A DNA stretch of 64,000 nucleotides from Prostheceraeus crozeri (Eukaryota > Platyhelminthes > Polycladida > Euryleptidae). The stretch is from the NCBI GenBank assembly GCA_907163375.1, contig CAJQUW010006864.1, positions 248,001 to 312,000 on the forward strand. The letters are read 5' to 3'. The notes below the pieces were generated by a model, which worked only from the letters and a program-made list of their open reading frames with translations, made no database searches and was not told the DNA's origin. Below, in pieces: positions 34,409 to 45,617 of this stretch. Position numbers and translations under genes: made by a program. Position 1 is the stretch's first letter; every line of letters starts with the position of its first letter.

Positions 34409-36130
34409 AGCATTCTCTGACCGGAAAGCGTCCGGCAAAGTTGGCAGAACTTCTTCCATCGAAGCGTAATATTCAGGATGGGATATTTTCCTCTCGAATC
34501 AGAGCTGGGTAAATTGTGATCAGAGATGAATACTCACCTATAACATCATCGTAAATGAGCCGTCTTTTCATGTTATCAGAGCTATTGTGCTTTAACCATT
34601 TCTCTTGTGCCTGACGGGTTGACAGCTGACAATTATCATTCAGCCACTGACTATAGTAGACCGTCCATTATTAACGAGAATGGAAGATTCAAAAAGGAAA
34701 CTTCAGAGAACTTCGTGAATTGTTAGGACCCACGCTGAGTATGTAAATTATTCATTATTGTTTCATTATTTTAATATTTGTAGGGAACAATTTCATGTGC
34801 TTTTTACTCCTGTTTCTCTTTTATCAATTCACAAGAAAGTCAAATCATGGTATTCCGAATCTCAGTTGTGAGGTGTCACTTGAATTCATACTTGGTAACT
34901 GCAGGAATTTCATCATGACAGAAGTACATCGTTACTTGTAACGATTTACATGATTACCGTAGGAAACCTGAAATATTTTGCAGAAGGATCTGTTATTGAT
35001 ATGAATAATTATACGAATTCGCTATCATTGAATGTTATGATATTAAAGTAATCATATATAAAATGATATTAATATACGATTATTACTGTTGGTAATAGTA
35101 GTCCACTTAACGAGAGATGTTACTTACACGGCTAAGGACCAGCCACTCCAGGTAATTGAAATGGTGTCAAACGGTCAAAAATGTCATAGATAGAACTGCC
35201 AGAAAATGCCTCGAAATCATACACGTATAATGGCATGGACACACTCAGCAGGATCTAAAACCGATGTACCAATCAAAAGTTCAACCTGAAAATCGATTGT
35301 CTCTGACATTGAAGGTCGATCCGTTTAAGGGAAATGAGTCTCACCTCTACAAACTATGAAACACATGATTTTCCGGCAAAGATTTTGAATGGAACTTTGC
35401 TTTCGGATGTAGCAAAAAATCTTTCCTGACATTTATTGGAATAATATTACCAAAATACGGTACTATTTTGGAAGAAGACCATTTTTGACCGGCAACCGAT
35501 TAAAATATTACTACACATTTTTGAAGCTATTCAGGAACCTCAAACGTACCTGATATCATTTGGAAACGCAAAATACACGATGTGATGCACTCTGTGTTAT
35601 ATATATTTGAAATTCAGTGTAAGACTAACTCAGCTTCTCATTACATCTCAGGGATTTACAAGTACTTGACGCAAACTCTCTCAGAAAGTAGAAAAGTAAA
35701 TTCCAGACGTTTATGCAATATTGATGCTAAAATCTTCATAAATCTCCTTTGGTAGCTAAATGTAAGCAACACTACTTGGTGTGTCAGCAATGAAAATGAG
35801 TGAGTCGTACACGTATCTTGATATGAAAAAAATTGGCCATTCACATCCCTAGGACACTTCTTTGATGTATTTATTGATTTTCTTAAATTGTCTATTATAT
35901 ATAGCTTGACAACTCAGAAGTATGTTGATTGTGACCGCAACTTCGTGAGCTCTTCGTTTTCTATCGTCCACATCGAAATGGGGTCATGATATCACTGGAA
36001 TGTACCCCTGCGATTTGTATCTTAGTCTCCTCATTTACTTGTTTTGGAAAAACAATAAATTTTTGCTGTGAACGCTTTGTTTTCTCTAACAGTAAACAAA
36101 TTCCTTGATTCGTTAATAATATAAGTGGGA
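34409..36130. other. 3' flank of the FAM76-like gene
   Basis: Probable 3' UTR and intergenic DNA. No convincing poly(A) signal close to the stop was identified; AATAAA occurs at 36,054. No genes are seen. Confidence 0.4.
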
Positions 36131-36300
36131 TTTTTTTTTACGGATTTTACGTCACTTTTTACCCCTACTGGGGCCTTGGACGGTGCTGACTTAAGTCAGA
36201 CTTTGTTTGGAGCGTTGTGGTGCTTTGTAGTCCGGATGCCCTTCCTGCCGACTTCCAATGACACTTTCCGGGTTCGACCTCTGGACCATGAGATCGCTAT
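36131..36300 (-). repeat. tRNA-related SINE / RTE-type tail remnant
   Basis: On the - strand this block contains a B-box-like GAGGTCGAACCC followed ~30 bp later by GGCAGGAAGGGCATCCGG. The latter is a conserved segment in many tRNA-derived SINEs and RTE-class 3' tails. The block ends in an A-rich stretch (T-rich on +). Confidence 0.5.
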
Positions 36301-36994
36301 TATTATGGATTATAAGATAGATATTAGTATTTATTACACTGAATTTGCTGCATGGATGAACTGGATTGACTCTAACTAATTTGGCAGCGCTGATTTCAGA
36401 TCTGATGCCCGTTTTTGGCCCAATGTTCTAGTATTTTTGCAATCGAGGTATTGATGTTGCAAATTCCATACATACTATTGAATGACTGCTGATATTACCT
36501 TGCATGATCGCTAATTCAAACCTTGATCAAAATTTGAATGTTGATACTGTGCTAAATTTTTGCACTGATCAGATTTTTGTTCTTGAGTCCGTTTTTGCCT
36601 CACTGCTCCAGTTATTTCAATTGAGGAATTCAAGTTTTTGAAATTTGCTTTTATACTACTTTTTCACCATTGATATATGGGCCTAACCTTGTCACAGCTT
36701 GCTCCGTGCGACAATATTCCACGAAACAAATAATACAAGGTGAAAATGATATGTGGATTAAAAATTGAAAGCATATTGTAGAACATATGGGTGAGATTCT
36801 TCCGGAAATTTGGCATGAATTTTATTGGGTCTCGATATTTTTTTCAAAAACGATCTAAAACAAGGGGTAGGGTCCTTTTTCTCTAAAATTGTTGAATTTT
36901 TGAGTACGTTTTGAGAACCAAAAATTGTTTAATATTGAAAATAACAGTCATCTTTATTTGCCTATATTTTGCTTCATTTGTTTTGTATTCAAAA

Positions 36995-37921
36995 CCAACT
37001 ACTGGACATTGCCAAAGAGTTACCCAACGTAATCAGAAAAGAAAAAGTGAACAATCTGTCTTATGAAATTCGGCAGTATTACGTTGACCTGGACATTCAC
37101 TTCGTTCCAGGAGAACGTTTAGACTCATTTTGGAATCGTGCATTTGTCGTAAAGCCATTTTCCGATAGTCTTTTATTCATAATATCTAAAGCAGCAACTT
37201 CTTCATTCGGATTTAAACCACATCAAAATAACAGAAAAATAAAACCATTGCATAAGCCTCCTAATTGGATAAACTTATCTTTAGACTTTATCAGCGATAG
37301 CTGTAATAGAAAAATGAATAAACTTAAACGTAAATATGGTCTGCCCATGAGAATTACAGACAGACCAGGCAAGAGACTACAGAACACAATAAAATCTAAA
37401 ATAGATAATAAAGACTTTCGTCAATGTGACATCTGTAAACAGATCGGTCCTAAATATAACTGTAACGACAAATATTTAGTTTACGAATTTTCGTGTAAAA
37501 TCTGTCAAATAAAGTACATTGCGGTCAAAATAGTCGACCTTTTCGATCACGGTATAATGAACACGAACGTAGTGTCAGAAGTAGAGACAAGAAAAGTGCC
37601 CTGAGTGATCATCATCTAAAACACCATACCGCTGAAATGATGGACATTAATTATTTCAACTGCAGTATTTTGGATAAACAGAAATCGGCGATAGGCCTAT
37701 CTACTAAGACGGCTGAATCTCGCTGGATTGCGTCGAAAATGCCAAATTTAATGAATAGACGTCATGAGCTAGTGTGAGGAGATATCAAATCCAAGACCTG
37801 AGTATATAACCCGCATCATGTAGCCGTGTCAGTGTACCCTTGAGACAGTCTTTCAGACGAAACGCGGTCGGGTCACTTTATTTTATTTACAATAAAACCT
37901 CGTGACATAAAAAGGGAGAGA
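36995..37921 (+). pseudogene. 5'-truncated Penelope-like element 3
   Basis: The coding part starts in mid-protein (NQLLDIAKELPNVIRK...). It runs through WINLSLDFISDS, CDICKQIGPKYNC and YLVYEFSCKICQIKYI into the GIY-YIG domain. A frame change near 37.53 kb breaks it, and the remaining part (RYNEHERSVRS... to a stop at ~37,777) is in another frame. The protein order and 3' tail match PLE 1, so it is the same subfamily but older. The RT core is missing. Confidence 0.85.
37836..37873 (+). ncRNA. Hammerhead-like motif in PLE 3 tail
   Basis: The architecture is the same as at 3927: ACCC/GGGU helix I, CUUGAGA box, helix II GUCU-UUC-AGAC, GAAAC and a GUC triplet. The helix II loop has changed from GUGU to UUC while the stem is kept, which argues for a conserved fold. 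Confidence 0.5.
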
Positions 37922-38889
37922 TCTTATTTTTGATTTCGATCAAGCAATGGTGTATTGTGTGATTGCTTGAAGATCCCTGCATGCAGTTATCAGCTGAGCG
38001 CTGGCGCTCGGAACGTATTTGAGAGTAGTGACTTGAAACTGTTAAATGTGTGTAAAGGTGTAAACGTAAAGATGCTCTCAAAAACAAAAAATTAAAACTA
38101 TTTGAACCTGTGTTTTATGAACGTAAATAATTATTTTTGGGTAGGGGAACACGGGGCATAGCGGCTCACCGGGGCAAAGAGGATCACCTGAATATTTCTT
38201 AAACTACTGAAGTTATCAAATATCTAACTCACTAGGACGTTTACATGGAAGTATCCCCTCATTCTGGTATAGTCGTTGAACAGCGCTCACCTTCAGTTCT
38301 GTGTGAACTATACTTTTACTCAGTTTTTTCGAGCTCGTTATAAGAAATGGTGAGATTGCAACGCATTTTTCTCAGCCTTAAAGTGGCAACAGATAGACAA
38401 ATTTTGTATCAAATGAAAGCTATGGAAAGTGTTTCATATGGCATCGATAATTGTCAACATAATTTGTTTTTACTAAATGCAAGAGGCAATTTTCGTACCT
38501 ATAGCTATTGGGGCAAAGTGGTTCGGGCGATCCGCTATGCCCCATAACGTTCACGTGAAGTGCATGTGTACTTACATCCACAGTAGAACGTTCTCATGGG
38601 AGCAACTCGTCATTCTGATGTCATGGTAACGCATCACGCGCCTGCAGTGTGTGTGAGTGAATTCGCCAGTCACTCAGTTGCTTCGAGCGCGCTGTAGGAA
38701 GCGGTGATCCGGTGAGTTGAATAACACACTTAGCCTTAGTCTATTTACATCCAAGTATAAATGCATTAAGTATAAATATCTAATGAAAGCTATTTTAGTT
38801 TCACACAAATAGGGTCTGTAGACTTAGAAGCCTATATTAGCGTGCACAGCCTTTAGACTATTTAAAAGCATATCTTATTTATTGTAGAG

Positions 38890-40203
38890 ATGGTGCGAAA
38901 TTACCAAAAAACAACTGGTCAAGGCATTGATCCGGACTTGATACGTTCTGCATGCATTGATGTTGATAGTAGAACAATGTCATTGAGGAAAGCTTCTTCT
39001 TTCTATAACATCCCATTCACTACTTTAAGAAGGCATCACAAAAAGCTTGTGAAAAACCCTGGTTGTCTTGGTAGCTTTAGACCAGTCTTTACACCTGAAC
39101 AAGAAAATGATCTCAAGTCTCATATTTTTAAGATGCAAGAGCGTTTCCACGGATTGACTAAAGATGATATCCAAACGCTGGCATTTGGTGTTGCTGAGTC
39201 GTTAGGTATTGATAATACATTCAATAAGAAGACTAAACGTGCGGGCATAGACTGGCTGATAGGGTTCTTGAGACGAAATCCGGAAGTAAGCGTTCGTCAG
39301 CCTGAGTCGACCAGTCTAGGTCGGGCAGCTGGATTTAGCAAACACCAGGTTGATCTTTTCTATCAGCTTTTGCATGAGAAGTTGTTACTCCATAAGTACA
39401 CTGCTTCCCAGGTTTGGAATGCGGACGAAAGTGGCATTTCCGTTGTTCACAAGCCTCCTAAAATTCTTGCCAAAAAAGGTCAGAAGCAAGTAGGAAAGAT
39501 AACAAGCGCCGAGAGAGGTCAGAACGTGACTGTTTTATGTTGCATGAATGCCGCAGACAGATTTGTTCCCACCATGATAATCTTCCCTCGCAAACGCATG
39601 TGCGAGGCACTTGCGAAAGGTGCCCCACCTAACAGTCTAGTTACAAACAGTGATAATGGGTGGATGACCCAGGAACTTTTCTTGAAGTGGTTTGAGCACT
39701 TCATCAAAATGAAGAACCCTTCCAAAAGTAACAGGCAACTTCTGATTCTTGATGGGCTCATAGAAAGAGCTAAGGCAAATTACGTTGACATCTTGATCTT
39801 ACCCCCGCATACCACATACAGGCTTCAGCCTCTGGACCGTGTCTTTTTCGGACCACTGAAGAACAGCTACAACAAATTTTCTGACCAGTACATGATGCAA
39901 AATCCGGGGAAAAGGATAACTTTCTATGACATTTCGGAGTTGTTCGCAAAGGCCTACATTGCCACTTCGACGATGTCAAAGTGTATCAAAGGCTTCGAAT
40001 CCACTGGGATATTTCCTTACAACGCAGATCTATTTGCTGACTCAGACTTCTCTCCCTCCAATGTCGTCCTTTCCACTCCAACTATTAACGTTAAATCAAA
40101 AGAAAATCAAAGCGAACAAGAAAAGTCAGATCAAAGCAACGTCATTCCTGATGATATGACTTACGTGGAAGGACCCAGCTCCAGATCGTTAGCTGTCACT
40201 TAG
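38890..40203 (+). CDS. pogo/Tigger transposase
   Basis: The 437-codon frame opens MVRNYQKTTG, like the start of transposase 1. Domains in order: psq-type helix-turn-helix (SLRKASSFYNIPFTTLRRHH), CENP-B-type domain (WLIGFLRRNP...VRQPESTSLGR), and DDD catalytic core with WNADESGIS, LLILDG and YRLQPLDRVFFGPLK. The HxxH-type stretch that normally follows the second Asp in the family seems to be deleted (LILDGLIERAK), so catalysis may be impaired. The frame stops at 40,203, while the next frame continues with a basic KRKRKVQRAASD segment, suggesting an alternative exon end or a frameshift. Confidence 0.9.
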   Translation: MVRNYQKTTGQGIDPDLIRSACIDVDSRTMSLRKASSFYNIPFTTLRRHHKKLVKNPGCLGSFRPVFTPEQENDLKSHIFKMQERFHGLTKDDIQTLAFGVAESLGIDNTFNKKTKRAGIDWLIGFLRRNPEVSVRQPESTSLGRAAGFSKHQVDLFYQLLHEKLLLHKYTASQVWNADESGISVVHKPPKILAKKGQKQVGKITSAERGQNVTVLCCMNAADRFVPTMIIFPRKRMCEALAKGAPPNSLVTNSDNGWMTQELFLKWFEHFIKMKNPSKSNRQLLILDGLIERAKANYVDILILPPHTTYRLQPLDRVFFGPLKNSYNKFSDQYMMQNPGKRITFYDISELFAKAYIATSTMSKCIKGFESTGIFPYNADLFADSDFSPSNVVLSTPTINVKSKENQSEQEKSDQSNVIPDDMTYVEGPSSRSLAVT

Positions 40204-40655
40204 GCCTACTAAGCCTGACATCGACCATTCCACATCAACATGCAATGCATTCATGGAAACTGTTCTGGAAAAGTCTCCGCTGCCTCAAAGGACATGTGAT
40301 TCAAGTCACAAAAGAAAGCGAAAGGTTCAACGGGCTGCAAGTGATTACGGATATCACTAACGGTAAAATAATAACATCATTGTTCATCCATGTCATCCTG
40401 TTGCCTACATGCAGGCCTATCGGTACTCTGAGTCGCTTATCTTTTCAGATCAATGTCCGACAGATGCTGGAGTGAATCAAACTCGCATGGAGAAAGGTAA
40501 GTCACTTGAATGAAATGAAATCACTTTATTGATTGATGCCATGTTTTGTACCAATCGATACAGAGGCCCACCGGTAAGCTTACGGTACTTTAAAAAATGC
40601 TGTTTTCTTTTTCATAGATCAATGCTCGACCGTTGCTGGAGGAGAGGAGGTTCGC

Positions 40656-40874
40656 TTGAAGAGGGGAATGAAACGACAGAAGCGTGCTGTCCACAAGAAT
40701 GCGGAGGAGAAGTTGCCACAGGAGGATTGTCTGTGCTTGTACTGCGACGAACCGTGGTCCGAAACGCGGGATCGAGAAGTGTGGATTCAGTGCAAGAAGT
40801 GTGAGCAGTGGGCTCACATGCTGTGCACAGGATACGAGAACACGAATGACTACTTTGTCTGTGACTTCTGCTGA
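40656..40874 (+). CDS. Transposase C-terminal PHD-like zinc-finger segment
   Basis: The 72-codon frame holds CLYCDEP...WIQCKKCEQWAHMLC...YFVCDFC. This Cys4-His-Cys3 layout ends many pogo/Tigger transposases. It lies 450 bp after the main transposase frame, still inside the element, so it is probably a terminal exon joined by splicing. No independent promoter is seen. Confidence 0.65.
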   Translation: MKRGMKRQKRAVHKNAEEKLPQEDCLCLYCDEPWSETRDREVWIQCKKCEQWAHMLCTGYENTNDYFVCDFC

Positions 40875-41152
40875 TATGATTGAGATATTTTACTCGGAAA
40901 AGCTTATCTTTTTCGATCAACTTATCTGATCCACTTTGCCCCGGGGTGGTGGGGCATAGTGGATCAATTTGTAATTTTACATTTTTGTCTGTGGTGATAA
41001 ATATATTTGATATCTCTGCCGATCAACACTTTTTTACGAATCTGTGGTCTCTGGGCTCTGTTTTAGACCTAAATATGTTACTCTAATATGACTAGTTTGG
41101 TTGGTAGATGGGCTTAAACCTTAGGTGATCCGCTATGCCCCGTGTTCCCCTA

Positions 41153-43230
41153 TGCGGCGAAGGCCTCGCAGGCACGGAGACGACGCCACTGTTTTGAGGA
41201 GGAGTCCTCATTTTCTGGTTGTTGTCATTGTTGGAAATGGCATTTTCAGTTTTTCGTCAAATATCTCCCAAGTTATCGATAATTTCGAACCAAAGATTTC
41301 GAACTATGGGCGTAGAATCTATTACACGTAGAATATGAGCGTATAATTCCCCAAAATTCCTTTGTCTCATTTTGCACATATTTGACGAGAGCCACGCCGC
41401 TTAACAATATACATTTTATTATTATCCGTCACATAACCGTATTATCGTCTATGATATTCATCAGCTGTACACGTAGAAAGTTGTTTCGATGAACATTTAT
41501 GAAGATTCTTACATTTGCCATGTCATTTTAACCACATTTCTATTATAATTTGTTATGCGTCTCTTTTTCTCCAAAAGATCTCCCATACTATCATCTTTCT
41601 GTTGTGATTTATACATAGTATATGTTTTTCTGAGACTAGCCTACTTGTTTTCTATATCTCTAAAACATGTAAAAAAACAAACAGCATTTATACAGCTGTT
41701 CAGCTGAGTGATATAACGACCAAACAGGGACAATATGCAATTGCTTTTAGGTATTATTAAAATCTACTGTGTAGTTGATTAGTTAACAAATATCATTTCT
41801 GCCAATGGCAGATCGCTATAATTAGTAGGCCGACAAATATCAGTAAGTAGTATATAAATGGGGTGTCTGAGTTTCCGGAAATGGCGTCTTGCCAGAATCT
41901 CACCCATGGAACATACTAACCAATATAGACTGATTGAAATGATAAAATATCAGTATATAATTTTCATGATAAGAAACTAAGTAAACTTTTGAATCCAAAT
42001 AGGTACGATCGCTCTCTTATAGTTTATGAGGTGTTTCAGATGAATCTCGCTTAATGTTTCAGTCTGCCATCACATGCTTGTCCCAAGGTCCTGATGGAAT
42101 CGCTCGCCTATCGTTCATCAATTACTGCTTATCCTAAACTATTGGGAATTAAGTAAAATGACTGAAGGTAATGCAGTTTCACACTCATTTTACAACCAAG
42201 ATCACGGAAAGCTGATCGCATATTAGTTAAGAAAGTTTCATAGCTTTCTGGTTACCGAGAAAGTTTCAATCACTGCAACAAATGAAAGTCCAGCAGAACT
42301 TTCCTTATCATAACTCTTTGAAGCAAATTCTGGATCACGCATAAGTAATCGAATCTGTGGTCCATTTAAGACACCTGCCTTAATCTTCTCGAAAGACATA
42401 CCTGGCAGAGCAGAAAGAATGTGTTGGAACATGGCCATGGTTGGAAGCATTCATTTTCAGTACTCATACAATTTCACAAATTGTTTAATCAATCCGAGTC
42501 TGATATGGATCGAGTGGTCGGAAAATGATTTTATCTCGATTTATGATGGGGATCATTAACTATGTTTGGTAGCTCTCTCTCCAGTGTCTCACTCACAGGA
42601 CATCTCTGGCATCAGTGTTTCTCTCGAGCACGACTCACCCATACGTGCAAGGGTATTTTGTGAATCCAGCCTGCTGGCCGAGATGGAAATTAATCATTTT
42701 GAGGTCTACACATATTATCCAATTGTATTCAGTATTCTATAAGTTCAATCACACTTTTGATGTCATTGTGGTTTTCTTTCAAGACAACAGAATAGCTTAT
42801 TGGAACTGCTGCATCTGTCATTGTTGAATTGGCACTTTAGACTATGTTACGCTTAGAAATGTCCAAAAATAGTATCCAATCATTTGGATCGAAAACTGGC
42901 ATCTCGTTTCCGAAAAGGACCTGAGACATGGCAAAATGCAAAGTTTTTCCTCTGAAAACTATGACAAAAAATCCTTTTCCCTATTTCGAAAGCAAATAAC
43001 TTTAGTTCCAAGAGCCATCTGCTGGGTTTTTCGTGCAGTCTGGAGGCTAGGAATTAAGCTGCAAATTCGGAAAGACCCAATACGCACAAGGTTATTCAGC
43101 TCCGTCTGACAAAACTTTCAAGAGATTGATGATTCTTCGGACCCATATGTACGGTAGGATCGAAGGAATCCTCTAAACTGACGTGATCGCTTTCTTGCTC
43201 TTGGGAAGCAATTTTAACCCTTATCCGTAT
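41153..43230. other. Intergenic, one coding relic
   Basis: Mostly featureless. A - strand frame at 42238-42450 (HILSALPGMSFEKIKAGVLNGPQIRLLMRDPEF) resembles a segment of a protein widespread in invertebrate genomes and probably derived from a mobile element. Its family name is not known to me, and it ends abruptly. Confidence 0.45.
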
Positions 43231-43289
43231 GAGTAAAACCGACTGAGTAGTGAAAACTGTGCCCTACTTGCGACGGATAGGTACATGTA

Positions 43290-43583
43290 AAATTTAGTGT
43301 TATCAATAGGTACATGGATAGGTACATGGATAGGTACATGTATAATTTAGTTATCGATAGGCACATGGATAGGTACATGTATAATTCAGTGTTATGAATA
43401 GGAACTTGTATGAGATCTGTTTTACTGGATAGGTACATGTGTTTGGTACACTCAGTTGAGTACACTGTGTTTCGGAACGTCTATGATCGAATTTGTGTGG
43501 TTTGGTTCTGAGCACTTGGGTACGTACCGATAGACGTCCGTTGTTTGATTTTGAATGGGTTTGCTCAATTGCGACTATTGTGA
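43290..43583. repeat. Polinton left terminal inverted repeat
   Basis: It matches 63,707-64,000 in inverse with a single difference seen. The outer part contains tandem GATAGGTACATG units. A few further outer bases (43,271-43,289) probably belong to it, but the matching right end is outside the window. Confidence 0.95.
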
Positions 43584-43721
43584 CAATTATTTTAAATGTA
43601 GCACTATTTAGATGTGAAACTTTAATGTGCAGTTATGACTTAGTTGCTCCCCAATAAGAAAACCAATTCCAGAACTATGTTTAAAGTGAAAAAGACAAGA
43701 GATTTACAATGTAAGTTTAAT

Positions 43722-44012
43722 TTAAGCATGAAAAATAAAGGATGGGTACAGATCACGTCCCTCAGGTGACTCCATGATCTTTAGGAAGTCATCACACCAT
43801 TCATGAAATGTTTTATTGTTGCTAAAGTCATGATCGCACTCGTGTACCGGACACTTCACTGGTAGTCCATTCCGCCTTTGAAGTGCTGACACAGTCAAGG
43901 TCTTCCACAGGGCCACTTTGCAGCCGCAACAGAGATGCATGGTCATGTCCAACTGACCTCCCATAATGACTTGGCTGTCATTTTGAAAATAAAATAATGG
44001 CTTTGAGGACAT
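43722..44012 (-). CDS. Polinton left-end small protein, unknown
   Basis: A 96-codon frame with its own TATA box ~58 bp upstream (44,070-44,079 on -). It has a possible zinc-binding set (CCGC...CPVHECDH). I do not recognise it. It lies next to the left terminal repeat and diverges from the gene at 44235, a layout typical of accessory genes. Confidence 0.6.
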   Translation of the reverse strand: MSSKPLFYFQNDSQVIMGGQLDMTMHLCCGCKVALWKTLTVSALQRRNGLPVKCPVHECDHDFSNNKTFHEWCDDFLKIMESPEGRDLYPSFIFHA

Positions 44013-44069
44013 GCTTCTTGTTATGGAACGTTGAGGATAAGTACTTCACGGTTTGGAACAATGACATCC

Positions 44070-44153
44070 TTTATATAGTTATATATTCTTTAGGGAAGTT
44101 CGGTACCTCTCTGATTGGGTGTTAGGATTTCCTTTGTTTGAAAAGTATATAAG
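44070..44153. promoter_or_regulatory. Divergent TATA promoter pair
   Basis: CTATATAAAG on - (44,070-44,079) serves the frame ending at 43722. TATATAAG on + (44,146-44,153) serves the frame at 44235. The two boxes lie ~70 bp apart back to back. Confidence 0.6.
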
Positions 44154-44234
44154 TCCGAGGTTTGTACCAATTCTTATCAAAGGTTCTAATCCTCACGTTT
44201 ACAAGTTACAATTATTTTAAATCTACAAGTCATA

Positions 44235-44696
44235 ATGGATCGCAAACAGAAAGCCGCAGTTGAGAACGGTACTGCTGATCGTACCACTTCGCCAGTGGAA
44301 CGTACCAATACACCTCCCCAATCTCCGATGGAGCGATCGACAACACCAAGCGAGCCGGTGGTGTTCACCCAAGCCCCTGCATCGCCCGACTACTCGAGTG
44401 ATGAAGATAGTGACGTATCAATCGAGACGATGCATCACATGAATAAGAAGTCCATGCGAACGCCACTCTATGGAAGGGTCACGGTCAAAGTCAAGAACGC
44501 CCCGAGAAAGTACCACACGAAACGGGTCTTCATGCGAATGGAGCCGAACGAGCGGAACCTCACAACCGCTCTCGAATTTTCAGTCATCGACCTTGACACA
44601 CCACGTCGCTGTCCCTGTGCGCCCAAAAAGACCAGGATCCATGTGCAAGTGGACTTGAAAAAACTTGTACCCTTTCCTTACCTTGATGACATTTAG
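44235..44696 (+). CDS. Polinton accessory protein, unknown
   Basis: A 153-codon frame 80 bp after a TATA box. The N-terminal third is Ser/Thr/Pro-rich with an acidic patch (SSDEDSDVS). The C-terminal part is basic to mixed and ends VDLKKLVPFPYLDDI. No known domain is recognised. A disordered N terminus with a small folded C terminus is plausible. Confidence 0.6.
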   Translation: MDRKQKAAVENGTADRTTSPVERTNTPPQSPMERSTTPSEPVVFTQAPASPDYSSDEDSDVSIETMHHMNKKSMRTPLYGRVTVKVKNAPRKYHTKRVFMRMEPNERNLTTALEFSVIDLDTPRRCPCAPKKTRIHVQVDLKKLVPFPYLDDI

Positions 44697-44956
44697 TGTG
44701 TTTTTTCTTAATCTCTTCATTTAATATTCATTTGTATATATGAACAGACTTGTTTTATCATTTCACAAATCGGTCTTCAATTAAGGTCTGAATGGGAAAG
44801 GGGAATAACTATCTACAATTAATGATGTTCAATAACTGAATTGAAACAAAAAATCAAATATGAAGACTTCAACTTGAAATAAATAGGAACATATAACTTT
44901 TAAAGAAACAGTTATGTTGTTAATTTTAAAATGCTTGTAGCAGTCCAGGATGATAT

Positions 44957-45264
44957 CATACATGTGTCATACACGACACCATAAGAATGAGAATGAAAAG
45001 ACCTTTCGAATGATATAAGGTATGTACCTATTCGATGGGAAAATCCTAGTTGTATGCAACTGTATGCAAGCAGACAAATGTTAGATTTTTAAATTCACTA
45101 AGTTTTTAGCCCATTCTTTAAAGACATGTAGCTCTCTAGTTATCTGTCATACATGTGTCATACAATACACCATTAGAATCAGCATGAAAAGAGCATTCGA
45201 ATGATATATTGTATGTACCCATTTGATGAAAAAATCCTAGTTGTATGCATCTGTATGCAACTTG
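44957..45264 (+). repeat. Two diverged ~120-bp direct repeats
   Basis: 44,957-45,077 and 45,148-45,264 share CATACATGTGTCATACA, TTCGAATGATAT and AATCCTAGTTGTATGCA in the same order, 191 bp apart. They are inside the Polinton and function is unknown. Confidence 0.8.
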
Positions 45265-45399
45265 AAAAATTCCAAGTTTTTTTACAAAAATGACTAAGTT
45301 TAAAAATTTTCAAAGTTTAAGTTTTACAACTAAAAATGACCATAATATACAAACCTCTACACTTAACCTTGACCTTAGACCTGACCTTGACCTTTAACC

Positions 45400-45471
45400 T
45401 TCATACACTTCATACACTTCATACACTTCATACACTTCATACACTTCATACACTTCATACACTTCATACAC
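45400..45471 (+). repeat. Tandem 9-bp repeat TTCATACAC, 8 copies
   Basis: Eight consecutive exact copies follow a degenerate ACCTTGACCTTA-like lead-in. The array stops at the first of two strong hairpins. Confidence 0.95.
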
Positions 45472-45485
45472 GGCGGAGGGGGCCT

Positions 45486-45582
45486 AAAAATTTCTCGGGC
45501 GCTTCGCGCCCTCGAAATTTTTCGGATTATAGGGTAAATAAATCTTCGAGTGCGCTTCGCACACTCGAAAATTTATTTACCC
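45486..45582. repeat. Two adjacent GC-cored hairpins
   Basis: Hairpin 1 (45,486-45,522) has arms AAAAATTTC/GAAATTTTT around GGGCGC-TTC-GCGCCC. Hairpin 2 (45,532-45,582) has a perfect 12-bp outer stem GGGTAAATAAAT/ATTTATTTACCC around TTCGAGTGCG...CGCACACTCGAA. The same TTCG-type apex occurs in both, so they are related. Confidence 0.9.
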
Positions 45583-45617
45583 ATGGGTTCCGGGTGCCAT
45601 AGATACTCTTCTTGCTT

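Larger units (their letters stand above)
38142..41152 (+). mobile_element. pogo/Tigger-type DNA transposon 2
   Basis: The ends are TAGGGGAACACGGGGCATAG and its exact inverse; the terminal repeats extend ~29 bp with one difference. Subterminal copies of a GATCCGCTATGCCCC-like motif lie at 38,510-38,547 and 40,928-40,970. The + strand transposase frame and a downstream zinc-finger segment lie inside. Close terminal identity and a 437-codon uninterrupted frame make it younger than element 1. The target duplication is unclear. Confidence 0.9.

Noticed and set aside
31830-43230. A second host gene between the FAM76-like gene and the Polinton
   Set aside because: No chain of exons with matching phases or known domains was found; the only coding signals belong to PLE, pogo and an unplaced relic at 42.2-42.4 kb.
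45400-45471. CRISPR-like array
   Set aside because: The 9-bp units are contiguous with no spacers, and the genome is eukaryotic; it is a simple tandem repeat.
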